A stretch of DNA of 33,277 nt. It comes from a virus. Position 1 is the stretch's first letter. Every line of letters starts with the position of its first letter. A model generated the notes under the pieces. The model was not told where the DNA came from. It was given only the letters and a program-made list of their open reading frames with translations, and did not search any database. This document shows positions 13,740-22,450 of this stretch, one piece after another. The stretch spans positions 1-33,277 of IMG/VR virus record IMGVR_UViG_3300021499_000007; one strand, written 5' to 3'. Position numbers and translations under genes: made by a program.

Positions 13740-14150
13740 TTATTCCTCCTTAAAAGGTAATTCTAATGTAGTTGCAATTTTTTTAGTCCCTGCTAATCTT
13801 CTCCAAGCTTCAGGATTTCTTTCTGTAGAAAAATACATTGCAGATGCTCCTATTTTCTTAGCCAAAAAACTTAGCTCTTTATGCATTTTTTCACGCTTAT
13901 CAGTTGCTTCCTGCAAAAGAATTAAAGCTCCATAATGTTCGTCCAAATACATTACACAAAATCCATGAACCTTTTTTTCTTTTTCATCAATTAATACAAA
14001 AAACCTATAAGAACTATTAGGAATAAAACAAGCTGCCAACCTATTTAATTCTGCTTCATCTAAAGAATGTTTAATTTTTGCTAAATATTTTTTCCAAAAA
14101 GGCAAAATTTTTTTAATCATTTCTGGATTTTGTGTTTGTATTAATTGCAT
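13740..14150 (-). CDS. GNAT-fold protein of the tail/ejection region
   Basis: 136 aa, ATG at 14150 right after the tail-fiber stop. Pattern of a GNAT acyltransferase fold: N-terminal helices (KILPFWKKYLAKIKHSL), strands RFFVLIDE and HGFCVMYLD, YGALILLQEA, and a C-terminal ATTLELPF strand. The acetyl-CoA pyrophosphate loop (R/QxxGxG/A) is not clear, so it may be catalytically dead. Similar GNAT-like proteins are encoded near internal virion genes in podoviruses (T7 gp13 type), where they help virion assembly. Moderately sure of the fold. Confidence 0.6.
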   Translation of the reverse strand: MQLIQTQNPEMIKKILPFWKKYLAKIKHSLDEAELNRLAACFIPNSSYRFFVLIDEKEKKVHGFCVMYLDEHYGALILLQEATDKREKMHKELSFLAKKIGASAMYFSTERNPEAWRRLAGTKKIATTLELPFKEE

Positions 14151-14152
14151 CG

Positions 14153-16210
14153 CTAATGTGGTTTAACATCAGTATAAACAGTAAAGCTTTGCTCTGTAGC
14201 AGTAAAGCTTACTCCTGCTACACTCCAGCTCTGGCTTGTTGCAGAGTAAGAAGCTTCACTTAAAGTAAGAGAAGTCTTTCTTAAAGAATAATCAGCATCA
14301 TATTTTGCAAAAACATTATCATTAAGAGTATAAGCGATTGTTCCGTCATATTCTTCAAAATCAGCCAATTTTGCTATAAAAGCACGAGAATAATCACTAA
14401 AAGTGCAATAACCACAAACATAAATATCTCCATTGCTATTACTGCAAATTCCTGTCAAGTGAATATCTACATCTCCTCTGTTTATTCCACATTGTTTCAA
14501 AACACCTAAAAGAAATCTATCTGTCTTAAGCACATATCCATTACCTTCTACCATTGATGCCATACAAACATTGCCATCTGGTAAAGAGCATAAACCAAAG
14601 AAAGAATCTGGTTCTTTATCTATTGCTTGTTGTCTAACAGCATTAAGATCATTATCAAACTTTGTTATTCTCAAACTACAATCACTTGACGAAGCATAAT
14701 AACGGTTAATAATCAAAACATTATTATCACTATCTATTGCAATACCGTAAGCTGTATAATAATCGCCCAAATAAACCTGTTTCTGAACTGTTAAGCTATT
14801 ATCAAGCTTTATTACATATCCTTTGCTACCACAAGCAAAAACATTACCATTTGAATCAATAGCAATATCATATAAATAATCATCCCCACCACTATCCAAA
14901 GTAATTTGATTAATAATATTCAAATCACTATCAAGCTTCGCAATATAAAAATCATCATTGGTCCCATTATAAGCAGAACCACAGACAAAAATATTCCCAT
15001 TAGAATCAATTGCTATATCTTGTAAAATATCATTATCACCGCTATCTATTGTTGCCTGTGAAACAACATTTAAATCATTATCAAATTTCGCAATATAAAA
15101 ATCATTATTCGTCCCATTATTACTGTAACCACAAACATAAACATTATTACTGGAATCAACAGCTATTCCCATTGCCCTGTCAACTCCACTTCCACCATCT
15201 ATAGTAATCTGTTTAAGAACCTTCAAATTTTTATCAAATTTGGCAAGATAAATATCATAATCACTCCCATTATACCAATAACCACAAACAAAAACATTCC
15301 CATTAGAATCTACTGCCACATCTTTCAAAACAAGATCATCTCCTCCATCTATAAGCCCTAAAACAGATAAATCAGCATATACAGTTACAAAATCTGCCTT
15401 AGTTGTTGTTATTGAAGCATTTTTCACATGATAAGTAAAAACAACAGGAGTATCGCTTACATAATCAGGTAAAGTAACTGTAAAGCTATTGCTATCGCTC
15501 CAATCAGAAGGATCTATTGTTACATTTGAATCACTACAAGTTATTTTATACTGTAAACTACCACCTTCAGGATCAGAAGCATCAATAGTAAAAGTATAAG
15601 ATTCTCCACCTACCAAAACCTCTTCTCTATCCACTGAATTAATCTCAGGTGGAAGGCTATCAGTAACATCTACAGTAAAGCTTGCCCATGAACTTACATT
15701 ACCAATATTATCAACTGCTCTGCATTTAAAAGTCAGTGTTTCTCCTACATGAGTTGAATCAGGCATAGTATAATCAATGCTATCTCCTGTAGTAGTAGAA
15801 CCATCTGGTAATTGCCACTCAAAATGATCGACAACTGCTTTATTATCTTTGTAAGCTGTTAAAGACCCAGTAGCTGAAAGAGTAATGGTAGTATTATACT
15901 TACCACCATAAGGACCATAAATAGTTGGCATAGTAACAGTTCCGCCCACACTGCTAAGTATTTCTGCCAAAAAATCAACCCATTTTTCACCATCATAAAG
16001 TTTAAATTTGTAAGTTCCCTCTGAAGTATCAAGCCATAAATGATATGTTATAGGATCAGTAGGAGGAACATCTCCTGCATCCAGCTTTCTTACACGGTTA
16101 AGTAAATTGTAAATTCTATCAAGCTCATTTATATGCTTTTCTATTGCTTGCGAAGTTGTATCTCCTGTAGGACTAAAATCTACAGGATATTGCTTTGTCC
16201 ATTCACCCAT
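14153..16210 (-). CDS. Tail fiber / receptor-binding protein with a beta-propeller
   Basis: 685 aa, ATG at 16210 with GGAGGTG. N-terminal part (~1-85) with a helix and FKLYDGEKW motif is a common fiber attachment module. Two Ig/PKD-like domains follow at ~95-185 (ITLSATGSLTAYKDN, GNVSSWASFTV) and ~186-280. Residues ~285-620 form seven blades of SBBP-like repeats (DSNGNVFVCG, then YLAKFD), and the C-terminal ~65 residues are beta-rich. It probably binds the host surface. Unlike trimeric fibers, a propeller could bind sugars or protein directly. No enzymatic motif visible. Confidence 0.75.
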   Translation of the reverse strand: MGEWTKQYPVDFSPTGDTTSQAIEKHINELDRIYNLLNRVRKLDAGDVPPTDPITYHLWLDTSEGTYKFKLYDGEKWVDFLAEILSSVGGTVTMPTIYGPYGGKYNTTITLSATGSLTAYKDNKAVVDHFEWQLPDGSTTTGDSIDYTMPDSTHVGETLTFKCRAVDNIGNVSSWASFTVDVTDSLPPEINSVDREEVLVGGESYTFTIDASDPEGGSLQYKITCSDSNVTIDPSDWSDSNSFTVTLPDYVSDTPVVFTYHVKNASITTTKADFVTVYADLSVLGLIDGGDDLVLKDVAVDSNGNVFVCGYWYNGSDYDIYLAKFDKNLKVLKQITIDGGSGVDRAMGIAVDSSNNVYVCGYSNNGTNNDFYIAKFDNDLNVVSQATIDSGDNDILQDIAIDSNGNIFVCGSAYNGTNDDFYIAKLDSDLNIINQITLDSGGDDYLYDIAIDSNGNVFACGSKGYVIKLDNSLTVQKQVYLGDYYTAYGIAIDSDNNVLIINRYYASSSDCSLRITKFDNDLNAVRQQAIDKEPDSFFGLCSLPDGNVCMASMVEGNGYVLKTDRFLLGVLKQCGINRGDVDIHLTGICSNSNGDIYVCGYCTFSDYSRAFIAKLADFEEYDGTIAYTLNDNVFAKYDADYSLRKTSLTLSEASYSATSQSWSVAGVSFTATEQSFTVYTDVKPH
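14831..15310 (-). repeat. 150-bp propeller-blade coding repeats
   Basis: Blades 1-4 of the tail-fiber propeller begin near residues 301, 352, 402 and 452, a ~50-codon period with visible DNA-level similarity. Blades 5-7 downstream are more diverged. Such repeats can recombine to alter receptor specificity. Confidence 0.7.
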
Positions 16211-16213
16211 CTT

Positions 16214-17626
16214 TTACACCTCCACTACTTCTAAAATTAATCCTAAAAGCTTCATGCTTCCAGATTGCACCATTAGCTCAGGCTGTAAATATGGTATTCT
16301 ATGATTGCATTTGAATTGCACTAAGCTACTTTCCTGCTGAACTACAGGATCATCATCATAATAAGCTATATCATCATCATAATAAGCAATATCACCACTT
16401 GGTATTAAATCTAAACTTTTATTTAACTTATTTATTTTCAAATTCATAGTTCCTAAACTAATCCCTTGATAAAACATTTTGCCTTTCTTTAACAAAAATT
16501 GTCTACTTGGATGTATTCTTTTTGTTATCAATCTTGCTTGTATATCCTCTCCATCATCGTCAGTTAAAGTGCTATCCATTCTGTATAATCCATCTTCTAA
16601 AGCTAAATAAACAGTATTTTCAATCCAAGTAACAGCACAACACTTTTTAGGAAATTTAAATGCTGTCCATGCTCCATTGTAATAATGAAAAACATAAACA
16701 AATTCACTATTTTTTATTCTTACCCAAACCTGCCCTTTAGGCTTAACATGCCAAATTCTCACAGTATTAGGGTTAAATTCTTTTAACCATTTATTAACTT
16801 TTTCTCCTATATCCCTTACCTTTATATCTCCATACTCAAAAACAGTATTAAGACTTCTCACTCCACTTCTATCCATAAAAATAATTAAATTCCCTACTTC
16901 TACCGCAGCTAATCTTGATAAAAGTCCACTATCTTCTGAAACCTGATAAACAGCCCAATTAGGATAAACCCCAATTACTCGATAAATCCTTCTGTTATCT
17001 TTAAAAACAATTATATCTTTGCTTAACATCTTAACCGCAATAATATTTCCACCATCTTTATATCCAACCTCAAGCTTGATTGCATCGCTATCAGTCCCTT
17101 CAAAATTCCAATTCGTCTCATCTCCTATTCCAGACCAATATAAATAATCATCCCCTTGCTTGCTGACTATAACCCGTCCATACTGCACATTCACATAATC
17201 GCAAATAGGAGAAGTATAAATTGTAGTTAAAGTTGTTCCATCTGTAAACTGTAAATTTCCACCAGAAGCAATCAGAACCTTATTCCCCCATTCAGCAAAA
17301 ATAGGAATTTTATCTCCTGATAAATCACCAAGCTCTGTAAACGTCCCATCAAAATTGTATTTATAAAGTTTTGTTCCAGAAGAAACCAATAAAAAATCTA
17401 AATTTTTTGCATAAAAAAGCTGATCTATATTGCTACCTAAATCTGCAAGCTTTTTTGTTCCATCCCGAGTTTTTAAAACACCGCTTGAAAAATCATATTC
17501 CCAATTAAGAAGAACTACACATTCATTTTCGGCAAGGGCCTCGGGTGGCAAAGTATGATTAAGCCCACCTGAAAAATCAGTAAAATGCACTATCCTTGTT
17601 CCGCTGTGCTTTGTTCCAAGTCTCAT
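16214..17626 (-). CDS. Tail nozzle / tubular protein B-like
   Basis: 470 aa, ATG at 17626 with only AAAGGG as ribosome binding site. Begins with RIVHFTDFSGGLNHTLPPEAL and NECVVLLNWEYD, the signature start of podovirus nozzle or stopper-like proteins, then a beta-propeller-like body (KLYKYNFDGTFTEL, LQFTDGTTL, DYLYWSGIGDETNW, IIVFKDNRRIYRVIG). It would follow the adaptor ring at the portal vertex. A short direct repeat IAYYDDD occurs twice near residue 415. Fold and order are consistent; exact family not proven. Confidence 0.7.
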   Translation of the reverse strand: MRLGTKHSGTRIVHFTDFSGGLNHTLPPEALAENECVVLLNWEYDFSSGVLKTRDGTKKLADLGSNIDQLFYAKNLDFLLVSSGTKLYKYNFDGTFTELGDLSGDKIPIFAEWGNKVLIASGGNLQFTDGTTLTTIYTSPICDYVNVQYGRVIVSKQGDDYLYWSGIGDETNWNFEGTDSDAIKLEVGYKDGGNIIAVKMLSKDIIVFKDNRRIYRVIGVYPNWAVYQVSEDSGLLSRLAAVEVGNLIIFMDRSGVRSLNTVFEYGDIKVRDIGEKVNKWLKEFNPNTVRIWHVKPKGQVWVRIKNSEFVYVFHYYNGAWTAFKFPKKCCAVTWIENTVYLALEDGLYRMDSTLTDDDGEDIQARLITKRIHPSRQFLLKKGKMFYQGISLGTMNLKINKLNKSLDLIPSGDIAYYDDDIAYYDDDPVVQQESSLVQFKCNHRIPYLQPELMVQSGSMKLLGLILEVVEV

Positions 17627-17748
17627 TTTAAATACCCTTTAACGCCTTCATATTTGCCCTATAATAAACAGAAGACATCAAACAAATATCAAAACCTTTA
17701 TTAAAGGCTTTCTTTTTATTACAGAGCAAAATAACACGCATTTTTATA
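17627..17748. repeat. Degenerate second copy of the composite repeat (copy B)
   Basis: The only sizeable gap inside the virion genes. The left end TACCCTTTAACGCCTTCATATTTGCCCT matches copy A at 4091 (two short runs: ~TACC..TTAA and CATATTTGCCCT), and AGCAAAATAACAC near 17723 matches ~4183 at the same spacing. Hairpin CCTTTATTAAAGG lies in between. Read in the copy-A frame it has several stops but keeps CYFA and GKYE, so it is a decayed copy. It also supplies the region just upstream of the nozzle start. Confidence 0.6.
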
Positions 17749-18318
17749 TTAAACTTTAAAAGGTAATTCTCTTTCGTAATAAGTTTGAGTTACTGAATTG
17801 GCAATTTCATAAATCTGAGCACCAAAAGCTTTCAATAGCTCCTGTTCCACATTTAAAGAAAACTCATTTCTGTTCAAAGCCAGAAAAATCACCATTTCTT
17901 TTAACAAATTAACCATATAAACAGGCACAGGAAGTTCATCATCTAAAGAAGAAATAAATGAAAAAAGAGTATAATAAAATAAATCCAAACTTGTATTATT
18001 TGAATAAATCTTATCACCAATTATCTTATAGCCATATTGATCAGCTGGTTTAATAGCAGGATAGCTTTTTAATAAGTTGCCTTGGCTATCCAGAACTCCT
18101 TCTTCCCTTACAAAATCACTTGGTAAATCAGCTACTCCATCAGTTAGACTCAAAGTAGTATATTTTAGCAAAATAGGGGAAGAAAGCCTTATTAGCTCAT
18201 TTGAAATAAATCTTAAAGCATCATTAACATAACTTATAAGCTCATTATCAGAATATTCTGCTTTATCGGTATCATTAATTTGATAACGAACTTGGTTTAA
18301 AAACTCTTCTACTGTCAT
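17749..18318 (-). CDS. Head-tail adaptor protein
   Basis: 189 aa, ATG at 18318 with AGGTAGG. N-terminal helices (EEFLNQVRYQINDTDKAEYSDNELISYVNDALRFI), then VADLPSDFVREEGVLDSQG and C-terminal helices: the pattern of the DUF6682/gp4-like adaptor that docks on the portal ring. Position between capsid and nozzle genes fits. Assignment is by motif recall. Confidence 0.72.
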   Translation of the reverse strand: MTVEEFLNQVRYQINDTDKAEYSDNELISYVNDALRFISNELIRLSSPILLKYTTLSLTDGVADLPSDFVREEGVLDSQGNLLKSYPAIKPADQYGYKIIGDKIYSNNTSLDLFYYTLFSFISSLDDELPVPVYMVNLLKEMVIFLALNRNEFSLNVEQELLKAFGAQIYEIANSVTQTYYERELPFKV

Positions 18319-18334
18319 TTTTACCTACCTTTTT

Positions 18335-18610
18335 TTAAATTTCTCCTTCAGAGCATCTAAATTCAGGATGTTTTTTCAATATTTTTTTAATTGCTTTAGG
18401 ATTTCTCATAATTTCTTCTTGCTGCTCTTTAGGCAAGCTTAAAAGAAAATCCAAAGGAATAGAACCAATTTTTCGCCAAGTTCGCTTCTTAGAAAACCCT
18501 TTGCCGATCAACTTTCTTTCCTCATAATTCTTTCTTAAAAACGGTGTTATATCAGAAACAACTTGCAAAATAAATTTGTCTTTTTCAATTTTTAAAATTT
18601 CTTTTCTCAT
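18335..18610 (-). CDS. Small head-neck region protein of a common phage family
   Basis: 91 aa, ATG at 18610, weak ribosome binding site. The pattern 'RKIGSIPLDFLLSLP ... KKILKKHPEFRCSEG' matches, in layout, a small protein found beside major capsid genes in many podoviruses ('...HVARIPLVVV... FLNDPDNRAFRT'). Function in that family is unknown as far as I can recall. Lys-rich. Confidence 0.65.
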   Translation of the reverse strand: MRKEILKIEKDKFILQVVSDITPFLRKNYEERKLIGKGFSKKRTWRKIGSIPLDFLLSLPKEQQEEIMRNPKAIKKILKKHPEFRCSEGEI

Positions 18611-18625
18611 TTATAAACTCTTAAA

Positions 18626-18862
18626 CTAACTTAAGCTCTCAAGAAGCTCAGAAAGCTTCTTAGCATTTTCTTTTCTTAAACGGTTTCTTTCAGCAATTTC
18701 TTTATTTTTCTCCAAAATTGAACGAATTGTTTCTTCGTCTGCATCTTCTGGAATTTCAAGCGGTTCTTCAAGTGGCTCTGTTGTGAAAAAAATACTATTA
18801 GCATTTATTTTTCCAGCATCTGCAAGTTTTTTAAGTTCATTTAATTGTTCATCTGTTAACAT
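18626..18862 (-). CDS. Small acidic head-region protein
   Basis: 78 aa, ATG at 18862 with GAAGGAGGTG. Two helical ends joined by an acidic, proline-containing middle (TTEPLEEPLEIPEDADEE). The C-terminal helix is coiled-coil-like (ILEKNKEIAERNRLRKEN). No family recognised. Possibly a chaperone or capsid accessory by position. Confidence 0.68.
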   Translation of the reverse strand: MLTDEQLNELKKLADAGKINANSIFFTTEPLEEPLEIPEDADEETIRSILEKNKEIAERNRLRKENAKKLSELLESLS

Positions 18863-18886
18863 TTTGCACCTCCTTCTTCTTTTTCA

Positions 18887-20188
18887 TTAAACTTGTATAT
18901 TAGAACCTTGTTCAGTTCCAGTTGCAGGAGTAACATTAAGCAATCCACCTACAAGAACGCAATTATAAATTGGAGCATCTGTTAAGGAAGAATCAGCAGT
19001 AACAGAATATTCATTTGTAGGATCAAGAGTTTCTATTGTTGCATTTGTAATTAACCAATTCTTGGCTGAAATACTATTTCCAGCAAATTTAATAGCTTCG
19101 CTTGCACCATTACCTATAAATGTTCCACCTTCAATTCTTGCATAACTATAAGTATTCAAATATAAACCATAGCAATCTGCATAATTTGTTATAACAGAAT
19201 AATAAATTTTAATTGCATCTGATGAAGAAACACTAATAGGATTACCACCTGAATCAACAACTGTAGCATATAAGTATTCACCTGCTGCTCTTTCAACTCT
19301 ATTAAAATCAAAAAATTTCCAACCAATAGAATCAACAGGAATTCCAGATGCTATTTCATCACCACCTTCAGTTGTTCCAAGCTTTAAAGTTGCACCTGAT
19401 TCTTGAGCTGTATTAACATAAACAGCAATTGAAAGAAGCATATAAGGTTTATCAGAATAAGGCTGAAAACTTTCTGAAAAATTTGTATCATGTGAACTTA
19501 TTACCCCCCCAATACTTTTACAACCTGTAATAGTAGGTGATGCAGAACCCCAAATCACTATACCATGGCAGGAATTTACTGCCGCTGAAATTTCATTTAT
19601 AAATTTGCAATTAACAAGTCTGCATGTTTTATCAGTAGTTCCTTTAATACAACAAGCATGAACACTAGAAGTAATATCCCCTTTTCTTCTAATAGTTATA
19701 TCTCTCCATTCACTTTCAACAATTGAATCAAAAACAACACCATGAACATTAGAATCTGTCTGAACCGTAATATCAGCAGAAAAACCAATAATGTCAACAT
19801 AAGATTTGGCATTTATTTGAGCATCATCAACTATTTTACCTATTACAACTATACAATATCTATTAGTTTCTGAAGCATCTGTAATTGAATTTAATGCATC
19901 GCTTAATTTTGTATAGTCTCCTCCTTCACCAACAGTAAGAAGTTTACTATATTTACTTAAATTTAAATAATGCCAAACTCCATTAGCATAAATATAAAGT
20001 CTCTTTCCTGGAGTTTTAGCATTTGTATTTCTTACTACTCTTATATCAAAATCTGTCTCAGCTGGTAAAGTAGGAGAATAATTAGCAAATTCTTCACCAT
20101 AATCAGACTCATCATATCCTATTAGTCCAGATAAAATAAGATTAGGTTCTTTTTCTCTTGCATTTTGTGCATAAGCTGTTGGTCTCAT
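18887..20188 (-). CDS. Beta-helix protein, candidate head fiber
   Basis: 433 aa, ATG at 20188 with AAAAGGAGGTG, directly after the capsid gene. Residues ~84-230 begin VGEGGDYTKLSDALNSI, the start typical of pectate-lyase-like right-handed beta-helices, with repeated VVF/IVI/CK strands (SPTITGCKSIGG). A jelly-roll-like insert ~236-325 and a return to the helix (IEGGTFIGNG) follow. The place between capsid and neck genes, far from the tail fiber, suggests a capsid-surface fiber rather than a tailspike. No catalytic residues identified. Confidence 0.62.
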   Translation of the reverse strand: MRPTAYAQNAREKEPNLILSGLIGYDESDYGEEFANYSPTLPAETDFDIRVVRNTNAKTPGKRLYIYANGVWHYLNLSKYSKLLTVGEGGDYTKLSDALNSITDASETNRYCIVVIGKIVDDAQINAKSYVDIIGFSADITVQTDSNVHGVVFDSIVESEWRDITIRRKGDITSSVHACCIKGTTDKTCRLVNCKFINEISAAVNSCHGIVIWGSASPTITGCKSIGGVISSHDTNFSESFQPYSDKPYMLLSIAVYVNTAQESGATLKLGTTEGGDEIASGIPVDSIGWKFFDFNRVERAAGEYLYATVVDSGGNPISVSSSDAIKIYYSVITNYADCYGLYLNTYSYARIEGGTFIGNGASEAIKFAGNSISAKNWLITNATIETLDPTNEYSVTADSSLTDAPIYNCVLVGGLLNVTPATGTEQGSNIQV

Positions 20189-20221
20189 ACTACACCTCCT
20201 TTTCTATTAAAATTTTAATAA

Positions 20222-20242
20222 AGGGGAAGCATCGCCTCCCCT
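20222..20242 (-). terminator. Hairpin terminator after the major capsid gene
   Basis: Minus strand: AGGGGAGGC-GAT-GCTTCCCCT, a 9-bp stem with one G-U pair and a 3-nt loop, followed by TTATTAAAATTTT. The T-tract is imperfect, so partial read-through is likely, letting capsid mRNA exceed that of the genes below. A processing site is an alternative. Confidence 0.65.
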
Positions 20243-20250
20243 ACTTATTT

Positions 20251-21126
20251 TTAGCTTAAGTCTTTAATAATAGCATTTGCCTTTTCAGCTCTTGCCTCGA
20301 GAGTAAGCTCACCAATGATCGCCTTGGCCACATAATCTCCAGTGGGAGGTATGTCTTTTACCTTGAATGGTCTTAGATAAGCAGTTTTCCAGTAATTTGT
20401 ATCAAGAATAAATAACATATTAGTAAGCATATAACGATGAGGAATAATTCTTACAACTCCAAAATCAGATTCATAAACATCTACAGCAGCTATCAATCTT
20501 TTATCCTCAGCCTCAAGAGTTTTGGTAGCACCAGCAGTAAATCCACTTATTACTCTTTTGTGCTTACCGCAAACAACTACTGTGTTAGGATCTCCTCCAG
20601 CCTGCCAAGCACTCTGAATTCCATCATTAAGAAGATCTTCTGTAAGATCCCTTGGAGTTCCACCATTATCATCAACATTTGTAGTAACAAATGCTTGAAT
20701 TCCACCCAGTTTTCTTGCTTCTGTAGCACTCCCAGCAACCGCAGAAGTATTATTAATAATTGCATATTCAACATCCTTAGCTATCTCTTTCATTCTGTTC
20801 GCAATCTGATAAGCAAGCTCAGATTTAATACCATATTTCTTAACAGCTTCTTGAGAACCAGAAACCTTGGCTACTTTCTCAAAAATTTGAGTATAATTTC
20901 CTTTTCTTGTTCTTGTGGTAGATGAATCAGAACCATAATCGCTTCCTTCAACTTTTGCATTATCACCAGGAGGATTTAATTCATCCTCCAACCATTCATG
21001 ATAAATAGCATCAGCTTTAGTCTTTCCAAACATGCTATAAAGTGGAGTTTCAGTAGGGGTAATATTAGTTATTATATCGCTAACATCCTCTCTATTTCCT
21101 ACAGCTGTGTATGTGGTTACTGCCAT
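20251..21126 (-). CDS. Major capsid protein, SU10/DUF5309 type
   Basis: 291 aa, ATG at 21126 with AAAAGGAGGTGTAAGCC, the strongest site in the late operon. VGNREDVSDIITNITPTETPLYSMFG at the N-terminus (two adjoining stretches), then HEWLEDELNPPG, then IANRMKEIAKDVEYAIINN helix, and the C-terminal VVRIIPHRYM and LRPFKVKDIPPTGD strands match the DUF5309 family (SU10 capsid, HK97 fold). Preceded by scaffold and portal, followed by a terminator. Confidence 0.85.
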   Translation of the reverse strand: MAVTTYTAVGNREDVSDIITNITPTETPLYSMFGKTKADAIYHEWLEDELNPPGDNAKVEGSDYGSDSSTTRTRKGNYTQIFEKVAKVSGSQEAVKKYGIKSELAYQIANRMKEIAKDVEYAIINNTSAVAGSATEARKLGGIQAFVTTNVDDNGGTPRDLTEDLLNDGIQSAWQAGGDPNTVVVCGKHKRVISGFTAGATKTLEAEDKRLIAAVDVYESDFGVVRIIPHRYMLTNMLFILDTNYWKTAYLRPFKVKDIPPTGDYVAKAIIGELTLEARAEKANAIIKDLS

Positions 21127-21151
21127 GGCTTACACCTCCTTTTTAAATTTT

Positions 21152-22150
21152 TTAAACTATTCCAAGCTTAATTAGAGCCTCTGCTTGCTCCTCAGGTTTC
21201 ATTCTTGCAAAATCCTGAGGAGAAATCTGAGGAGGAGTTTCTATCTCCCCTTTACCAGCTCCTTCTACCTTTGGAGGCTCAGGAGCTGTTTTTTTAACTT
21301 GAGGCCTTTCAATAGCCTCAGAAGCTTTAACAGATTCATTTTGCAATTCTTTGCCCAGCTTTTCTTTATAAAATTCCTTTCTCATTCTTTCCCAGAACGG
21401 AAGAAAAACATCTAAATCATCATTCTGAATAGCAGCAACAATTTTTTTATATTCTCTTGCAGGAAGATCGTCTAATTTCTGCTTGATATATTCATTAATT
21501 TGGTCAAAATAAGGTTCTTGAGTTTTAAGCTCATTTATTTTCTGCTGAACCATTCTTTTTCTTTCAACCTCTTGAGTAATTTTAGCAGCCTCAATAGCAA
21601 GAGCAGTAAGATGTTTGGGATTAAGCTCGTCAAATTTCTCTCCTAACTTTAACTCTACCCTTTTTCGAGCTTCTTCCTGAATAGCATCATAAAGCTGTTT
21701 TTCATCAAGAACCTGAGATTGCTCTTGCTGCTGTAATTTTAATTCTTCTTGCTTTCTTTGAGCTTCAGCTCTAAGGATGGCTTCATAATAAGGTCTCAAA
21801 TCAGGTGGGACACGAGAAGGATCAATCTGGCTAAACTCTAAACGAGCAAGTTCCTCAGGTGTATAATACTGAACCTCTTCTCGAGGCTCTGCTTTGGTTT
21901 CTTCAGTTTTTTCCTCTGTCTCAAGCTTTTCTGCAGAAGCTGTTTCTTTTTTCTCTTCTTCTTCACCAGCAGGTTCTTCTAAGCCCCAGTCATCTAAATT
22001 GATCTGTAAATTACCTTCTTCATCTAAAAAGAATTCTGGTTCTTCTTGCGGGGCTTTCTGCTGCTCACCAGCTTCCGCAGTTGCCTGCTCCTTTACCTCC
22101 TCTTCTTGAGGAGCTTCACCAGCAGGCTGCTCTTTTAGTTCTTCTACCAT
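21152..22150 (-). CDS. Capsid scaffolding protein
   Basis: 332 aa, ATG at 22150 with GGAGGGATAAAAG. The N-terminal ~100 residues are extremely Glu-rich and disordered, the rest helical coiled coil (EAQRKQEELKLQQQEQSQ, KMVQQKINELKTQ), ending in a short basic/helical tail (DFARMKPEEQAEALIKLG). Position between portal and capsid, length and composition are typical of scaffolds. Confidence 0.85.
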   Translation of the reverse strand: MVEELKEQPAGEAPQEEEVKEQATAEAGEQQKAPQEEPEFFLDEEGNLQINLDDWGLEEPAGEEEEKKETASAEKLETEEKTEETKAEPREEVQYYTPEELARLEFSQIDPSRVPPDLRPYYEAILRAEAQRKQEELKLQQQEQSQVLDEKQLYDAIQEEARKRVELKLGEKFDELNPKHLTALAIEAAKITQEVERKRMVQQKINELKTQEPYFDQINEYIKQKLDDLPAREYKKIVAAIQNDDLDVFLPFWERMRKEFYKEKLGKELQNESVKASEAIERPQVKKTAPEPPKVEGAGKGEIETPPQISPQDFARMKPEEQAEALIKLGIV

Positions 22151-22153
22151 CTT

Positions 22154-22450
22154 TTATCCCTCCTCTTCTTTTTTTATTTTTTCATCCAATTCTTCAACTT
22201 CTTTACTAAAGAATATAACATTTTTTGCTTCATTTTCAAGCATTTTCTCAATTTCCTGTAGAACTTCCAATTTTGCTTTTAAATATAGCCATTCATCAGG
22301 ATTCTTCTTCTGCTGCCACTCCAGGAATATTAGCTTTTTTTCTTCTTCCAGATACTCTTGAAACGCTTTCAGTAAGTCTTTGGCTTTCAAGGAGCGGAAG
22401 TATTTCTTCAACGCCTGCTCCCGCAGTTTCTCTATTTCCTGTAGCTGCAT
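22154..22450 (-). CDS. Small helical protein overlapping the portal gene
   Basis: 98 aa, ATG at 22450 with its own GGGAGGT site inside the portal gene. Highly charged helices (EKLREQALKKYFRSLKAK, EYLEEEKKLIFLEWQQKK). It overlaps the portal coding end by 155 nt in another frame. Its site, length and continuation past the portal stop suggest a real gene. It could be a scaffold helper or a decoration-type protein. No family recognised. Confidence 0.68.
   Translation of the reverse strand: MQLQEIEKLREQALKKYFRSLKAKDLLKAFQEYLEEEKKLIFLEWQQKKNPDEWLYLKAKLEVLQEIEKMLENEAKNVIFFSKEVEELDEKIKKEEEG

Noticed and set aside
20437-20925. 162-aa plus-strand open frame opposite the capsid gene
   Set aside because: Ser/Ile-rich low-complexity translation, no ribosome binding site, shadow of the major capsid gene.
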